DNA of 64,000 bases from Symbiodinium microadriaticum (lineage: Eukaryota > Sar > Dinophyceae > Suessiales > Symbiodiniaceae): positions 1,164,209 to 1,228,208 of the forward strand of contig LSRX01000081.1 of assembly GCA_001939145.1 (NCBI GenBank), given 5' to 3'. Under the pieces are notes generated by a model. That model made no database searches and had not been told where the DNA came from. It was given only the letters and a program-made list of their open reading frames with translations. Shown piece after piece: positions 32,680 through 42,791 of this stretch. A program made the translations under genes and the position numbers. The first letter of the stretch is position 1; the number at the start of each line of letters is the position of its first letter.

Positions 32680-34110
32680 CAACAGGCTTCAGCCAGTCCT
32701 ATACTCGACTTGTAAGGAGCGCTCGGCACTTGCACCGCAGCCAAACTGTTGCTGTTCGTGGTGCTGATGATGATGATGATCAGGACGAGGAGGAGGGGAG
32801 GAGGAGGAGGAGGAGGCTTGCGGCGATGATGGTAATTGTGGTGATAATCGTTGCGATGGTGATGCTGATACTGCTGGTCAAGGTGGCAATGGCCAATGCT
32901 GCTGACATTGGTATCATATGCTCGCAATGATGATGGTGGTGCCCAGCATAGCGACCAAAAGCGGCGGAGTGCAAGAAGACCAATCCTCAACAACAGCGGC
33001 ATTATCGTAGCAAAGACGGGAGCTACAACGACATGAACTGCAACCTCCTCAGGCCAGCGTAGGAGGGTATTCAGAATGGGAACCTGCGTCCCCTTTTCGG
33101 AATCAGGGCAGTTTAGCTGGTGCGTTTGCCACCCATCATCTCTTGTTGGGGTGTTGCTCGCCTGGGAAGCCGCGCGCATGATACTTGCGGTTGCGACAAA
33201 GGTTGACAAAACCCCGCAGAGGTCGCCCAATTCGAAGGCGAGTTGCCCGTCCGCGAAACGGAAGAGGAGACGTCCGTCACATCAAAACATCACGAAAAGT
33301 ACACGTATTTGATCAGACTCTGCCAAAACGCTCCGCGGCAAACGTCTCCGGGCAAACCGTCCATGTTGCAGGTAATGAGGTTAGTAAGCTAGCAATATTC
33401 CCAGCGCACATGTTTCCAAACCTGGTCGAAGTAATTCAATTCGTCTTGCAATTTACGGGCAAAAGTCCACTTCCGAATCGTCACAGACCCTAGACAAGCC
33501 CCACGTATCCTTGTGCACGCGAAAGTCTCGGAAAAAACAGGACACCAACTATGCCCACGAATCACTTCGATCGTGAACCTCTCAGACTCCTGGCTCCCTG
33601 ACAAAGCTGAACAAGCTCGATCTCGGAAAACGTTAGCCAAAAAAATATAACGCCAAATCCCTCTACAAAACTTGAACTGAATGAAACTGCTCAGGGGAGT
33701 TTGGGCGGGTTTCGCCCTTAACACTCGACCCTCAACCCAAACCGTCGAACCCCCTAAATCGTAAAACCCCTACACCCTGACTGAACCCTGAACCCTAATC
33801 CTAATCCCCTCCCTCAAACCGAACCCGAACCTCCTTCATTATAGAACCTTTATAGCACAATTCTAGGCATCTCTTAGAGTCTCCATTGAAGTCCCTTCTT
33901 TGTGAGTAGTCAATTTTGTATGTAGGATCCTATGTGCTGGGTACTGCGCATTACATATGTATATTACAAGTATCATTGCAGGCAGTATCCAACGCTCCTT
34001 GACCCTAAACCATAAACCCTAAAACCTTAACCCAAACCCGAACCCTAAACCCCAAAACCTTAACCCTAAAACCTTAACCCTAAACCTTAAACCGCAAAAC
34101 CCTAAAATCA
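32680..34110. other. Unassigned DNA upstream of the LINE
   Basis: GATGAT and GGA repeats at 32766-32815. A minus-strand open stretch 33724-33389 (112 codons) has reasonable composition but no recognisable motif. C-rich telomere-like words at 34005-34110. Confidence 0.5.
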
Positions 34111-34186
34111 CTATGCGACCTCCTGCATGTCCACATCGGACTGGAAAATCAGGGTCTCCTTCTCGAAGCTCAGGGGCGGGACCGGC
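34111..34186 (-). CDS. Candidate terminal exon of the alveolin-type gene
   Basis: Sense acceptor TGAACAG|G; one frame reads PVPPLSFEKETLIFQSDVDM QEVA then TAG at 34113-34111. A GA donor at 34122 would instead end it internally, and another phase reads AGPAPELREGDPDFPVRCG, so phase and role are uncertain. Flanked by C-rich (34005-34110) and G-rich (34199-34345) telomere-like arms. Confidence 0.35.
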
Positions 34187-34198
34187 CTGTTCAGGTGT

Positions 34199-34345
34199 TG
34201 GGGTTTGGGGCTTTTTTTAAGCGCAGTAGCCTCTTTACTCCATCCAGCCAGGCGAGACTTGGGGTTTAGGGCTTACGGTTGGGCTTTGGGGCTTTAAGTT
34301 TAAGGTTTAATTAGGGGTTGGCGGGTTAGGGGTTTAGGGGTCTGG
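34199..34345. repeat. Telomere-like array, G-rich on plus
   Basis: Degenerate GGGTTTGGGG/TTTAGGG words right of the exon at 34111-34186. Confidence 0.75.
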
Positions 34346-35309
34346 GGGTGTGGCAAACCTTGTAGTAACAGGTGCAGAAACCCGTGTAGAAGGCTGTCTA
34401 GAGCCCTTGTGGTAACCGGGTCCAGTATTTCAGAAATCTCTCAAAGTCAGTGCCCCAAATTGCAGCGTCATGATAACCAGACAGCCACTAGGACTTTAAA
34501 AAAAACAAAATCCGCTGGTTGAGAAATCAGGGCTCGGGCTAAGGAGCTGGTCTCTTGATTTAGGGTAGGGCTGCGAGTTTAAGTTCAGGATTGAAGACCT
34601 CCAGAACGTGTACTTGCGCCAGGACCAAGCTTTCGGGCCCTCTGGCCCAGACTTCTAAGATTCTAACGCCCCCGACCCTGAACCCTAAACCTCTCGCCCG
34701 GTTGAAGGCCGGAGCTACGACTCCTGTATAGCTACCGGCTATGCCCAGCAGGTCTCGCGGCCAGGGTCAGGAGTTTTGGTTGCTTTGGTGAATCATGCCT
34801 ACGACAGGGCTTGGCTTCTTTGCATCAGCATTGAACCTCCAGAAGCACTCTGCAGATTCGGAAGTGCCTCTTGCGGTGGATGTCGACAGAGGCTTCAGCA
34901 TCGTCTTGTGATTCAACCTTGCCACATACCGCACCAATAGCCCATCTCAGCACCAGCAAGACCCTGAAGCGTGTGCTACAGCCTTCCAAGAGAAACCAAG
35001 CTGCGTGCAAGGGCAAGGATTCAAGCGGGGCAGCCTGCTTCTTTTGCCCTACCCATACAGCGTCGTGAATCATGAACTCCAAAATCAGTCAGCTCGCTGC
35101 CGACGCGCCAGTGGTTGCTGGCGTCGACATCAGGCGCACAGCCGGAGCCGGACGAGAACATGGCAACGCCAGGCCTGGCGACAAGAAGTGCCGCTTGAGG
35201 CTCTAAGGCAGGATGTTTGAAGTCAGCAGCTCCCAAATGACACACAGTAGAACAAAATGTCGGATTTCAGAGGACCATCATGGCACCATGACAAGATATG
35301 TATATGTAT

Positions 35310-35476
35310 CTATACATAAATACATGCATACATACAGACATACATACATACATACATACATACATACGTACGTACATACATACATACATACATACATACA
35401 TACATACATACACATGTACATATATACGTGCATGCATGCATGTGTGTGTATGTATGTATACAAACACACACACACA

Positions 35477-35507
<31 letters not shown>

Positions 35508-35592
35508 AGATATAGATATAGATATAGATATAGATATAGATATAGAAATAGATATAGAAATAGATATAGAACTAGATATATATATATATATG
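35310..35592. repeat. (CATA)n then (GATATA)n satellite
   Basis: ACAT units to 35420, mixed ATGC/CA units to 35480, then about sixteen GATATA hexamers with GAAATA variants to 35590. Confidence 0.95.
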
Positions 35593-36334
35593 CTTTATGT
35601 ATTCTTATTCGTATTTATTTGCATGTGTACTTGTAGTAATAACTCTGGCTGTTTATATCTATACTTTATCTATATACCTATATTTATGCGCACCATGTGA
35701 TCACGTCCGAACCAGGCCTCGGCCCCCGGAAAGCGTCCGGCAGGCGCGCGAGAGCGGCAAAAGCTTCCGAAGCATCGCAAAGGCCGCGCAAGAGACAGGG
35801 GCTCGAAGGTTTTGAGCCTAGTAGTATCAGTGGCTTCAAGTAATATAACTATTATAGTGAATAGTTAATGTACTTAATATACTTAATGTACTTAATATAA
35901 CTATGAATGGGCTATTAGGTGCTTTACGGTAGAGGGCTTAGAAATTGGGGCTTATGGGGTTTAGGGCTTAGGTTTCTTGGGGACTGATAAGTAGACCCTG
36001 AAACTCTAAGCCGATGTTCTCGACTTCTGAGGCCCTCACTGAAACTGCAGAGCTTACTTCGCCTCCCTTTTCGGACCATGATGTGCATCCTAAGCTGCTG
36101 ATGCTCAGCCATGGACAAGACGCTCTGGGCGGAAACATGCAGACCAATGCAAGCCTGGGCAGCTCCCCGAAACCCCTAGAAACCCGAAAAAACCTAAACC
36201 CCAAACCCCCAAACCGTTCCCAAACCCAAAATTCGCCACGGAATGCAAACTCAAAAGCAGTAAGGACACCTGAAGAACCTCGGGGCCCAAGGGCCCCAAA
36301 CCACTGAGTCGCCAAACCCGAAGCTCAAACCCCG

Positions 36335-36440
36335 GAATCTAAACCCCTAAACCCCTAAACCCTAAAGCCCTAAACCCCTGAACCCCGAACCCCTAAACCC
36401 CCTAAACCCCTAAACCCCTAAACCCCTAAACCCCAAAAAG
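36335..36440. repeat. Telomere-like array, C-rich on plus
   Basis: CCCCTAAA octamer units in a clean run, left of exon 36454-36510. Confidence 0.93.
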
Positions 36441-36453
36441 AACGTTTTCGTGC

Positions 36454-36510
36454 CTTGGGGACGGGCTTCATCGCCTCGTGAACGACCTCGGAAGCCTCCT
36501 GGCGCACCGC
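36454..36510 (-). CDS. Alveolin-type exon (AVRQEASEVVHEAMKPVPK)
   Basis: 57 bp, 19 codons. Sense acceptor CTGGAG|G, peptide AVRQEASEVVHEAMKPVPK, donor GC. Framed on both sides by telomere-like arms of opposite orientation. Confidence 0.5.
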
Positions 36511-36524
36511 CTCCAGGGTGGTTC

Positions 36525-36735
36525 AGGGTTTAGGGTTTCTTGGGCTTAGGGGTTTTGTGTTTAGGGTTTAGAGGGTTTCTTGAGTTTGGGGGTTTAGGGG
36601 TTTAGGGTTGAGGGCTTATAGGGTTTCTGGGGTTTACGGTTTCTTGGGTTTGGGGTTTAGGGTTTATAGGGTTTATAGGGTTTGTAGGGTTTGTAGGGTT
36701 TGTAGGGTTTGTAGGGTTTGTAGGGTTTGTAGCGT
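36525..36735. repeat. Telomere-like array grading into a GGGTTTGTA 9-mer tandem repeat
   Basis: TTTAGGG words, then two GGTTTATAG and about eight GGTTTGTAG units (36661-36732). A local expansion of a telomere-like variant. Confidence 0.93.
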
Positions 36736-36959
36736 TTTGGCCTGCTGGGAACCAGGGCGGTGACCCCACAGCTCTTGCGCCAAACCCCCCCCCCCTCTGT
36801 GCGGGGTTCCGCAGGCTCGGGGGTTCAGACGTAAAGGCTTTACGGCTTTCGGGTGTTAGAGCTTTAGGGCTTTAGAGCTTTTAGGCTGTTGGGGTTTAGG
36901 GTGTAGGGTTCAAAGGCTCACGGTTCAGGGCTCAGAGCTTTAAGCTTAGGGTTGCGAAG

Positions 36960-37105
36960 GAACAACCCTAGACCCTAAACCCCTAAACCCCCATGAACCC
37001 TTAAACCCTAAACCCCTTGCAAACCCCTGAACCCCAAAATCCTAAACCCTGAAACCCCTAAACCCTAATCCCTAAACCCGAATCCCTAAACCCGAAAACC
37101 GCAAA
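36960..37105. repeat. Telomere-like array, C-rich on plus
   Basis: CCCTAAACCC/CCCCTAAA/CCCGAAT variants, immediately left of exon 37109-37160. Confidence 0.9.
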
Positions 37106-37108
37106 AGC

Positions 37109-37160
37109 CTCGTAGGTCAGGAGCTGCGGCACCGGCACTGCGACCTCCTCCACCAGCGGC
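37109..37160 (-). CDS. Alveolin-type exon (PLVEEVAVPVPQLLTYE)
   Basis: Sense acceptor GCCGAGAG|G, peptide PLVEEVAVPVPQLLTYE, donor GC. A clear V-E-E-V-A-V-P repeat. Confidence 0.55.
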
Positions 37161-37344
37161 CTCTCGGCGTTTAGGATGTAGGAGTCTACCCATAGGCCCC
37201 AAAGTAGCTCCTTTTTGGGATTACCTTATTGGATTCCAAAAAAAAAGCATAATAAAGGAAGTGCTTAGGGTCTAGAATCCAGAATTCAGCAGCTTTGGAA
37301 CTTGGGGGCAGGGGAAAGGTCTCCGGCTGCCTCTGCCACACTTC

Positions 37345-37386
37345 CTGCAGCCTCTCCACCGGCTCCGTGACCACGCGGGGCACTTC
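37345..37386 (-). CDS. Alveolin-type exon (EVPRVVTEPVERLQ)
   Basis: 42 bp, 14 codons. Sense acceptor CTGGGAG|G, peptide EVPRVVTEPVERLQ, donor GA. Coding may extend at both ends (ESWE before, EVWQRQPETF after). Confidence 0.6.
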
Positions 37387-38591
37387 CTCCCAGCTTTCTC
37401 TGAGGGTTTCAAGGTGAAGGACCCCATGATGCTGTTGCTGTATCGGGCCCTCTACGGAGTCAGAGAAAGGAAACCCAAAGGCCCTCCCGGCTTCGAAGCC
37501 CAAGTCCTTGGCCGTGGCCGCAGAAATCTAGAGAATTGGACTCGTTTTGGGTTTCGGATGGGCTTCCCCGCACATCCCGGCTTCCCGGAACATGCACCGA
37601 AGCTTGCTCCCGCAACACTAACCGGCACGGCAGAATCGCTGCTTTCGAGAAAAAAAAACAAAAACCAGCTGCAGGACTAGCGGCACAGCCCCTCCCGGCA
37701 ATTGCTGATAAGCCCTGAAGCCTGAGCCCCAAAACCTTCAGACCTTGCTCCCTATAAAGACCCGGATCCTGAACCGAAACCTCCGGGTCTTGGTTTCAGT
37801 GGGTATTTCGTATTGAGGGACCGAGGGTCTAAGCTGGGACAGGAAGGATGGAAGCGCAGTGAAAGCAAAAACCCTTCGACACTCGAACCTCCCGGTACAG
37901 GGGCGTTTGAAAATGCACCCCCGTCCGAGTCCGAAAGGGTCAAGATGCCTTGTCCACGTACTGAACGACCGGCTGAACAACCTCCGGGTAGTCTGAGAAT
38001 CTGGGATCTTGCTAAGAAACAAGAAAGAGCTGTGCTTACTACAGAAGCTTATTACCATGGCTGTTCTGGCAACTTCAACATCCCCCTCAAACAGCCACTT
38101 CATGGGGCTGATATCGGCCGAGGGACCCCGAACGGGAGACACCCAGCCTGAGCACAGGCATGAAGCAGAGCTCCGTGCCTCCTCATGCTGCCCCCCCCAA
38201 ACACTGGTCCCCCAGAGCCTCCACCCCACACCCTAGACTCCGTCCGTGCACCCTGCAGGCCGTGAGCGAAACCGTGCTGTGTGTTCTGTTTTATCGGGAC
38301 CAAACCAAACATGTTCGATCATTCCTCTCAACCTAATCCTGAACCCCTATAGCCGACAACTTGTAACCCCACAGACACCCAGGAACATCCCATGACCCTT
38401 TAACCGAGCTTTCACAAACCTTAAACTCTAAGCCCTTAACCCCTGCAGACTCTACATCCGAAACCCTAAACTCGAAACCCTAAACTCGAAACCCGAAACC
38501 CCAAACCCGAAACCCTAAACTCGAAAGCCGAAATCCCCTCAAAATCCGATTCGGCTTGGATCCCTGGAATCCCTTCCTCCGAGGCTTCTGC

Positions 38592-38627
38592 CTGGGTCAC
38601 GGCCTCCACGACCTGGGGATCCGGCAC
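38592..38627 (-). CDS. Alveolin-type exon (VPDPQVVEAVTQ)
   Basis: 36 bp, 12 codons. Sense acceptor CACCGCAG|G, peptide VPDPQVVEAVTQ, donor GC. C-rich telomere-like words on the left (38458-38535). Confidence 0.55.
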
Positions 38628-39065
38628 CTGCGGTGGTCGGGCGTTGGGGGGCGTAGGCTTTAGGCCGGGGGTTGTAGGGCTTAGGGTTTAAGAGCTGTTG
38701 CAAGGTTGGGGATGAGGAGTTTAGGTTGAGGAGTAGAGGGTCTCAGGTTCCGCGGTGTAGGAGTATGGGGGCGTTAGTCAAGGATGGATGACAGAGAGGC
38801 GCAAAACAGACGGTGAGCGGCTGCTTTTTGGACCAGACCCTTGAACCCTAAACCCTGACCACAATACTCCTTGCATCGCTTCTACCGGGAGCAAGACACG
38901 ATCCGAAGCTCTCTCCTGATGATCCTAATGTGAGGAGGTAACCTCTTGTTCTAAAGATTCTAAAGTTTCTAAAGTCGGTCCTGCGCTTCGGAAGCTGTGG
39001 CTTCCACCAAGGCGCCCCAGTTTAGGATTTAGGGGCAAGACAGACTGACGCCGTGATGCAAGTGC

Positions 39066-39101
39066 CTCCACGGCCCGTTCGGCAATCAGAGTTGTTCGGA
39101 C
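39066..39101 (-). CDS. Alveolin-type exon (VRTTLIAERAVE)
   Basis: 36 bp, 12 codons. Acceptor CCTAAG|G, donor GC. First member (from the left) of a tight cluster of micro-exons with introns near 75-100 bp. Confidence 0.58.
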
Positions 39102-39174
39102 CTTAGGAGTTACGTCGACAGCAGACCGCTTGAGGGCTTCCAGCTTTGTCGGCAACTCCTTCCGGGTCATGAGC

Positions 39175-39210
39175 CTCTTCCAGTCTTTCCTGGATCTGGA
39201 CGTTGACAAC
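39175..39210 (-). CDS. Alveolin-type exon (VVNVQIQERLEE)
   Basis: 36 bp, 12 codons. Acceptor CCCGCAG|G, donor GC. Confidence 0.62.
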
Positions 39211-39285
39211 CTGCGGGAGCCCGTCACTGATTGAAGCCCTGACAAGGTCGCAAGAAGCGTCGCTCAAAGCACCTGCCTTGGGCAC

Positions 39286-39321
39286 CTCCACCGGGACGGA
39301 GTTGACCAGAACTTTGGGCAC
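39286..39321 (-). CDS. Alveolin-type exon (VPKVLVNSVPVE)
   Basis: 36 bp, 12 codons. Acceptor CCCACAG|G, donor GT. Followed in frame by VPKAG, typical of the repeat, so the donor choice is not absolute. Confidence 0.65.
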
Positions 39322-39373
39322 CTGTGGGCCAAGTCTCGTGGACACATGGTCGCAGTCAATTCAGCCCGGCAGC

Positions 39374-39436
39374 CTCTGTGATGGTCTCCACGACCGCCAC
39401 CTCTGGTACTTCCACGGCCCTCTCCTGGTGCAAGAC
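39374..39436 (-). CDS. Alveolin-type exon (VLHQERAVEVPEVAVVETITE)
   Basis: 63 bp, 21 codons. Acceptor GTCCCAG|G; core ERAVEVPEVAVVETITE; donor GC. A canonical alveolin EVP unit. Confidence 0.72.
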
Positions 39437-39508
39437 CTGGGACCCCAAAATCAGAACTGCAGCTCACTTGAAGGCACACTTTGGTGCTGTGAACCCGGCA
39501 GTCGGCAC

Positions 39509-39550
39509 TTCCACCACCTTCTCCGTGACTTGGAGCGTGTGCTTCGGAAC
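39509..39550 (-). CDS. Alveolin-type exon (VPKHTLQVTEKVVE)
   Basis: 42 bp, 14 codons. Acceptor TGAACAG|G, donor GT (next codons VPTAG). Contains the EKVVEVP signature across the donor. Confidence 0.72.
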
Positions 39551-39614
39551 CTGTTCAGGGCTCCACTGGCACTCGGAGGGAATCGATCCGGGCGCTGCAA
39601 CATGCCGGGCTGTC

Positions 39615-39635
39615 CTTCTTGTCCACCAGCTGCAC
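39615..39635 (-). CDS. Possible 7-codon alveolin-type exon (VQLVDKK)
   Basis: Poly(T) then TTCCAGAG|G acceptor, VQLVDKK, and a GA donor. The size is extreme. The reading could run on to LRVPVEP, so the limits are uncertain. Confidence 0.38.
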
Positions 39636-39715
39636 CTCTGGAAAAAAAATTATGCAACTGCATGGCGGCGACAGTGGCAGCTCCGTCCCGGCTCTAAGGT
39701 GCCAGCATTGCTCAC

Positions 39716-39748
39716 GGGCACGTGGCGGATGAGCTCCCGCCTCTCCAC
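39716..39748 (-). CDS. Alveolin-type exon (VERRELIRHVP)
   Basis: 33 bp, 11 codons. Acceptor GGCTGAG|G, canonical donor GTGAGC. Confidence 0.65.
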
Positions 39749-39817
39749 CTCAGCCCCAGAATCAGCGAGTCCCGGATGGAACAAAGAGAAAGCTCGAGGT
39801 TGCCAAGCCTGTGGTAC

Positions 39818-39853
39818 CTCGATGATCCGTTCTTCGTACACCACATGCGGAAC
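39818..39853 (-). CDS. Alveolin-type exon (VPHVVYEERIIE)
   Basis: 36 bp, 12 codons. Acceptor GCTCCAG|G, donor GT, with VPQAW in frame after it. Typical YEERIIEVP alveolin repeat. Confidence 0.72.
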
Positions 39854-39928
39854 CTGGAGCATCTGCCATCATCTCCACGGACTCTGGCAGATGCCGAAAA
39901 GCGAAAGGCGAATGCTCCCCTCCGAAAC

Positions 39929-40006
39929 CTCCACGAGCTTCTCCACGTACTCGATCTGGTGCTTGATCACCTCTTTGTCGATGTAGTGGATCTCATACTT
40001 CGGAAC
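39929..40006 (-). CDS. Alveolin-type exon (VPKYEIHYIDKEVIKHQIEY…)
   Basis: 78 bp, 26 codons. Acceptor TTTGTCAG|G, VPKYEIHYIDKEVIKHQ then IEYVEKLVE, donor GT. This is the longest exon in the cluster and the clearest alveolin-like sequence, with Tyr and Ile alternating with charged residues. Confidence 0.78.
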
Positions 40007-40055
40007 CTGACAAACAGCTGAACCGACGCAACACGCCAACACGCCACCACCACGC

Positions 40056-40097
40056 CTGCTTGATGATCTCACAGATCTCGATGTCCGGGACCTCCAC
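40056..40097 (-). CDS. Alveolin-type exon (VEVPDIEICEIIKQ)
   Basis: 42 bp, 14 codons. Poly(T) then TTTCCAG|G acceptor, VEVPDIEICEIIKQ, donor GC. Confidence 0.7.
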
Positions 40098-40440
40098 CTG
40101 GAAATCACCACGAAAAAAAAACCGCGACTGCCTGCCCTCTGCCCTCCCCGTGCCTTCGCTTCTTGGGGGAAGTCTTAGGGGGACAAATCTATAATGACGT
40201 ACTATCTCATCGCCTGCTATACTTCTCTGGCACATGTTATTCTCTTTAGAGCCTATATCATAACATGATATGATGCAGCAACAAAAGTTTTTATCTTCAA
40301 AGTTCAGGATTTCCAGAGCCTTTGGTTGTGCCGAGGAAGAAGCTTTCAACGACATGACAGAATGCCATGTAATATCTAATTTGATGAAAAATGTGTAAGA
40401 AAGCCTACAATATCATAATATATACGTATACATCTATACG

Positions 40441-40490
40441 CGTATGTGTATATATATATATATATATATACATACACATATATTTTTTCA
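40441..40490. repeat. (TA)n/(CATA)n microsatellite
   Basis: AT dinucleotide run with flanking CATA units. The perfect 17-bp palindrome ATGGTATGACATACCAT lies nearby at 40626-40642. Confidence 0.9.
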
Positions 40491-40531
40491 CATACATACA
40501 ACATTCTAAGACATATACTGAGGTCAGCCAC

Positions 40532-40576
40532 GGGATTCTCGATAACCTCCGCCTGCGGCACTTCCACGATCTTCTC
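40532..40576 (-). CDS. Alveolin-type exon (EKIVEVPQAEVIENP)
   Basis: 45 bp, 15 codons. Acceptor GCGAG|G, EKIVEVPQAEVIENP, donor GT. EKIVEVP is the textbook alveolin signature. The next exon upstream lies beyond the copia insertion at 50.3 kb. Confidence 0.75.
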
Positions 40577-40713
40577 CTCGCTCGCAACCCAAGAAACCCG
40601 CAAAAGGCGGTGATATTGTAGAATATGGTATGACATACCATAGTACGCTATACCATACTATACCATCCGGGATCAAACTCCCCATGAGCAGGGGCCAATA
40701 GCCGCTTCAAAAG

Positions 40714-41244
40714 CCAGGGACCCTAGTGCCCCTCGACAATCGGCACATACGCATCGAGGAGGCCATGAGACGGTTAGTTTTCGAGTGTATGGAGTTGGAG
40801 GTCCGCTTCAAGATGGGCCATTGCACAGGAATCTGTAACGGTGTAGAGAAGAAAGTTTCCCCAAGTGACATGGACTTCGCCACCGAGGCCAAGAGGACTC
40901 CTTGACCGTTCACAACAGCTGCAGCAGAAACGCAATCAAGAGAAGGTTAAAGCACCTCTATTGCCAACACTGGATCCTGATATTCTTCACTGGGGCCTCC
41001 TCGAGGTGCTGATGGCAGTGCCGGACGACACTGTTTTGCAAATGGTGCTGGTTGGTGCTGGAAGCGCTGGTTTCGTGGCAGTGGAGTGTTTCGCTCTTCT
41101 CACCGGACGCGACTACATGTTGCTACCAGCTGGGAGCCACGTGGACATGTGAGCGCGGGAACGCCGTTCATCGTCACTGCGACTGGAGGCTTCAAGGACA
41201 CTGTGGAAATGGCCTCATGGATCTCTGGACGGATGGTAAGATGA
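40714..41244 (+). pseudogene. GT5 starch/glycogen synthase-like fragment, frameshifted
   Basis: The only plausible plus-strand coding signal. Three consecutive frames each resemble the C-terminal half of GT5 glycogen/starch synthases. 40714-40905: IEEAMRRLVFECMELEV and CTGICNGVEKKVSPSD (compare the GI-NGID element). About 40880-41152: APLLPTLDPD, LQMVLVGAGSAG and GRDYMLLPAGSHVD (compare the sugar-nucleotide binding and D-FL-PS elements). 41153-41244: AGTPFIVTATGGFKDTVE (compare P-V-TGGL-DTV). The residues normally holding EPCG are absent. A canonical GTAAGA donor follows the last part. The N-terminal half is missing. Either a decayed copy in an intron of the opposite-strand gene or an error-rich exon. 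Judged by pattern only. Confidence 0.42.
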
Positions 41245-41885
41245 CCGTCGAGGCTTGTGGAGCAAGAGACCTTTCGAAGAAGTGACCCTTGCCAAGAACA
41301 GTAAGCTCGGATCCGTGTGACTTGTTTCTCAGTGCATTGTGGAAGTCATCTACTTTGCCATTTTGCCTAAACGACCGTGCCACCGGGGTTGAGCTGCGGA
41401 GCGACAATCGTGACAATCGCTGCAGTTCCCTCCGAACTCATCTCTTGTCGGTTGCCTACTCGGCATAAGTGTCTGCATATACGCTGTCACTGTACACAGC
41501 ACGTATGTCGGAGCGCAGGTATGGTTTGTTTAAAGCAACCATGTGGGGTTTGGTCTTGCAGTTTGCCACCCTCGGCCCCTGGAGGAATAGGCTCAAGACC
41601 TTCAATGCTTGGTAGCCGGCTTTGACGGGTTCTGCCGCGCATAGTAGAACCCCTGTTTATTTCTGGCAGTGCTTTAGCTGATGCTGTGTTCTAGGCTTCG
41701 CATGTTTGAGTTTTGAGCGCGGGACTCGTAGCAGCCGGGTTAGGCTCCGCGTGCATCCCGCAGGAAGGTCTGATTTCTGCGCAACTCCTTTAAATCAGAG
41801 CCAGCACATACAGACACCCGTGGGCTTCCACCGATTGAAATTAGTTGCATTAGGCGCGCTCGATTTGGACACGAGGCCTCACGAA

Positions 41886-42180
41886 AGAAAGATACTATAT
41901 TGCACCATACTATAATATACTATACTATACTATACTATACTATACTGTACTGTACTGTACTATACTATACTATACTATACTATACTCTACTCTACTCTAC
42001 TCTACTGTGCTGTGCTGTGCTGTGCTGTGCTGTGCTGTGCTGTGCTGTGCTGTGCTGTGCTGTGCTGTGCTGTGCTGTACTGTACTGTACTGTACTGTAC
42101 CATACTATACTACTATACTCTACTCTACTATAGTATGATATACCATAATATACTATACTGTACCATACTAAACTACCCTG
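41886..42180. repeat. Evolving pentanucleotide satellite (CTATA to CTGTG and back)
   Basis: About 290 bp of 5-bp units in blocks: CTATA, CTGTA, CTATA, CTCTA, then about fourteen CTGTG, then CTGTA and CTATA/CATA. The period stays at 5 bp while the unit changes by point substitutions. Confidence 0.95.
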
Positions 42181-42692
42181 AACTCGGTTGCACCATGGCC
42201 CAGAAGAAGAATGAGCACATTCCCGCCAAGCTCCATACCCGCGAATCCAGGAAGTCTTCCTCCCTAACCCTAAACCCTAAACCCCCTACAGTCGAAAACG
42301 CCTCCCTTACTCAACGTTCGAACCCCATAAAACTCTAAAACCCAAGCCCAACCCTAAAGCCTCAACTCCGAAACCCTGACCCTAGAGCCAAAAACAAAAA
42401 TAGTAATAAGCCTTAGGTTTAACGGTGTTTGGGGTTTAGGGGTTTAGGGGCTTAGGGTGACTTTGAGCCGTAGGGGCTTCCCTTTGCAGAGCCATGTGGG
42501 CAGACTTCTAGCAGGGTCCAGAGGTCATGGTTTCGCATTTCGGAGAAGCTGGCGTGTCAAACGAAAGCGAGTGGAAGGAAACATGAGTCAGGCAAAGGGC
42601 CCTACTGCAGTGTGGCGCTCCCCATGGGGCGCACGCAGAGTAGATGCGACTTGTTCTTAAGTCAACTGCCCGGATTTGGACCCACTGAAACC

Positions 42693-42697
42693 CTGAA
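42693..42697. other. Target-site duplication, left copy (CTGAA)
   Basis: CTGAA directly before the left LTR; the same 5 bp follow the right LTR at 50052-50056. Confidence 0.9.
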
Positions 42698-42791
42698 TGA
42701 ACTTCTTTTCACTGCCAGCAAAAGAGGGCTTCAGAGTCGCAAGTGCAATGCTTACATATGCGGTACAACGGGGCAGCGCTTACAGCTTACA
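42698..42791 (-). repeat. 3' LTR of the copia element, 94 bp
   Basis: TG...CA ended and identical at every position to the copy at 49958-50051. In sense it follows the purine tract at 42792-42800. Confidence 0.95.

Larger units (their letters stand above)
26043..32968 (+). repeat. Dispersed GGCGGAGTRGYC motif series through the LINE
   Basis: About 40 near-copies of plus-strand (G)GCGGAGTRG(T/C)C, i.e. sense GRCYACTCCGCC. Examples: 26723, 26902, 27194, 27472, 27911, 28146, 28643, 28902, 29064, 30236, 30365, 31010, 31243, 31358, 31775, 32016, 32268. Spacing is mostly 50-200 bp. The copies lie in all three codon phases and on one strand only. One copy (32964) lies just upstream of ORF1. Confidence 0.8.

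Noticed and set aside
33389..33724. 112-codon minus frame upstream of the LINE
   Set aside because: Fair composition but no recognisable motif, splice signals or repeat relationship; left unassigned.
36335..36735. True chromosome end or telomere
   Set aside because: Arrays are short, degenerate, face both ways and recur every few kb; they are interstitial.
41886..42180. CRISPR array
   Set aside because: No spacers; a simple 5-bp satellite in a eukaryotic genome.
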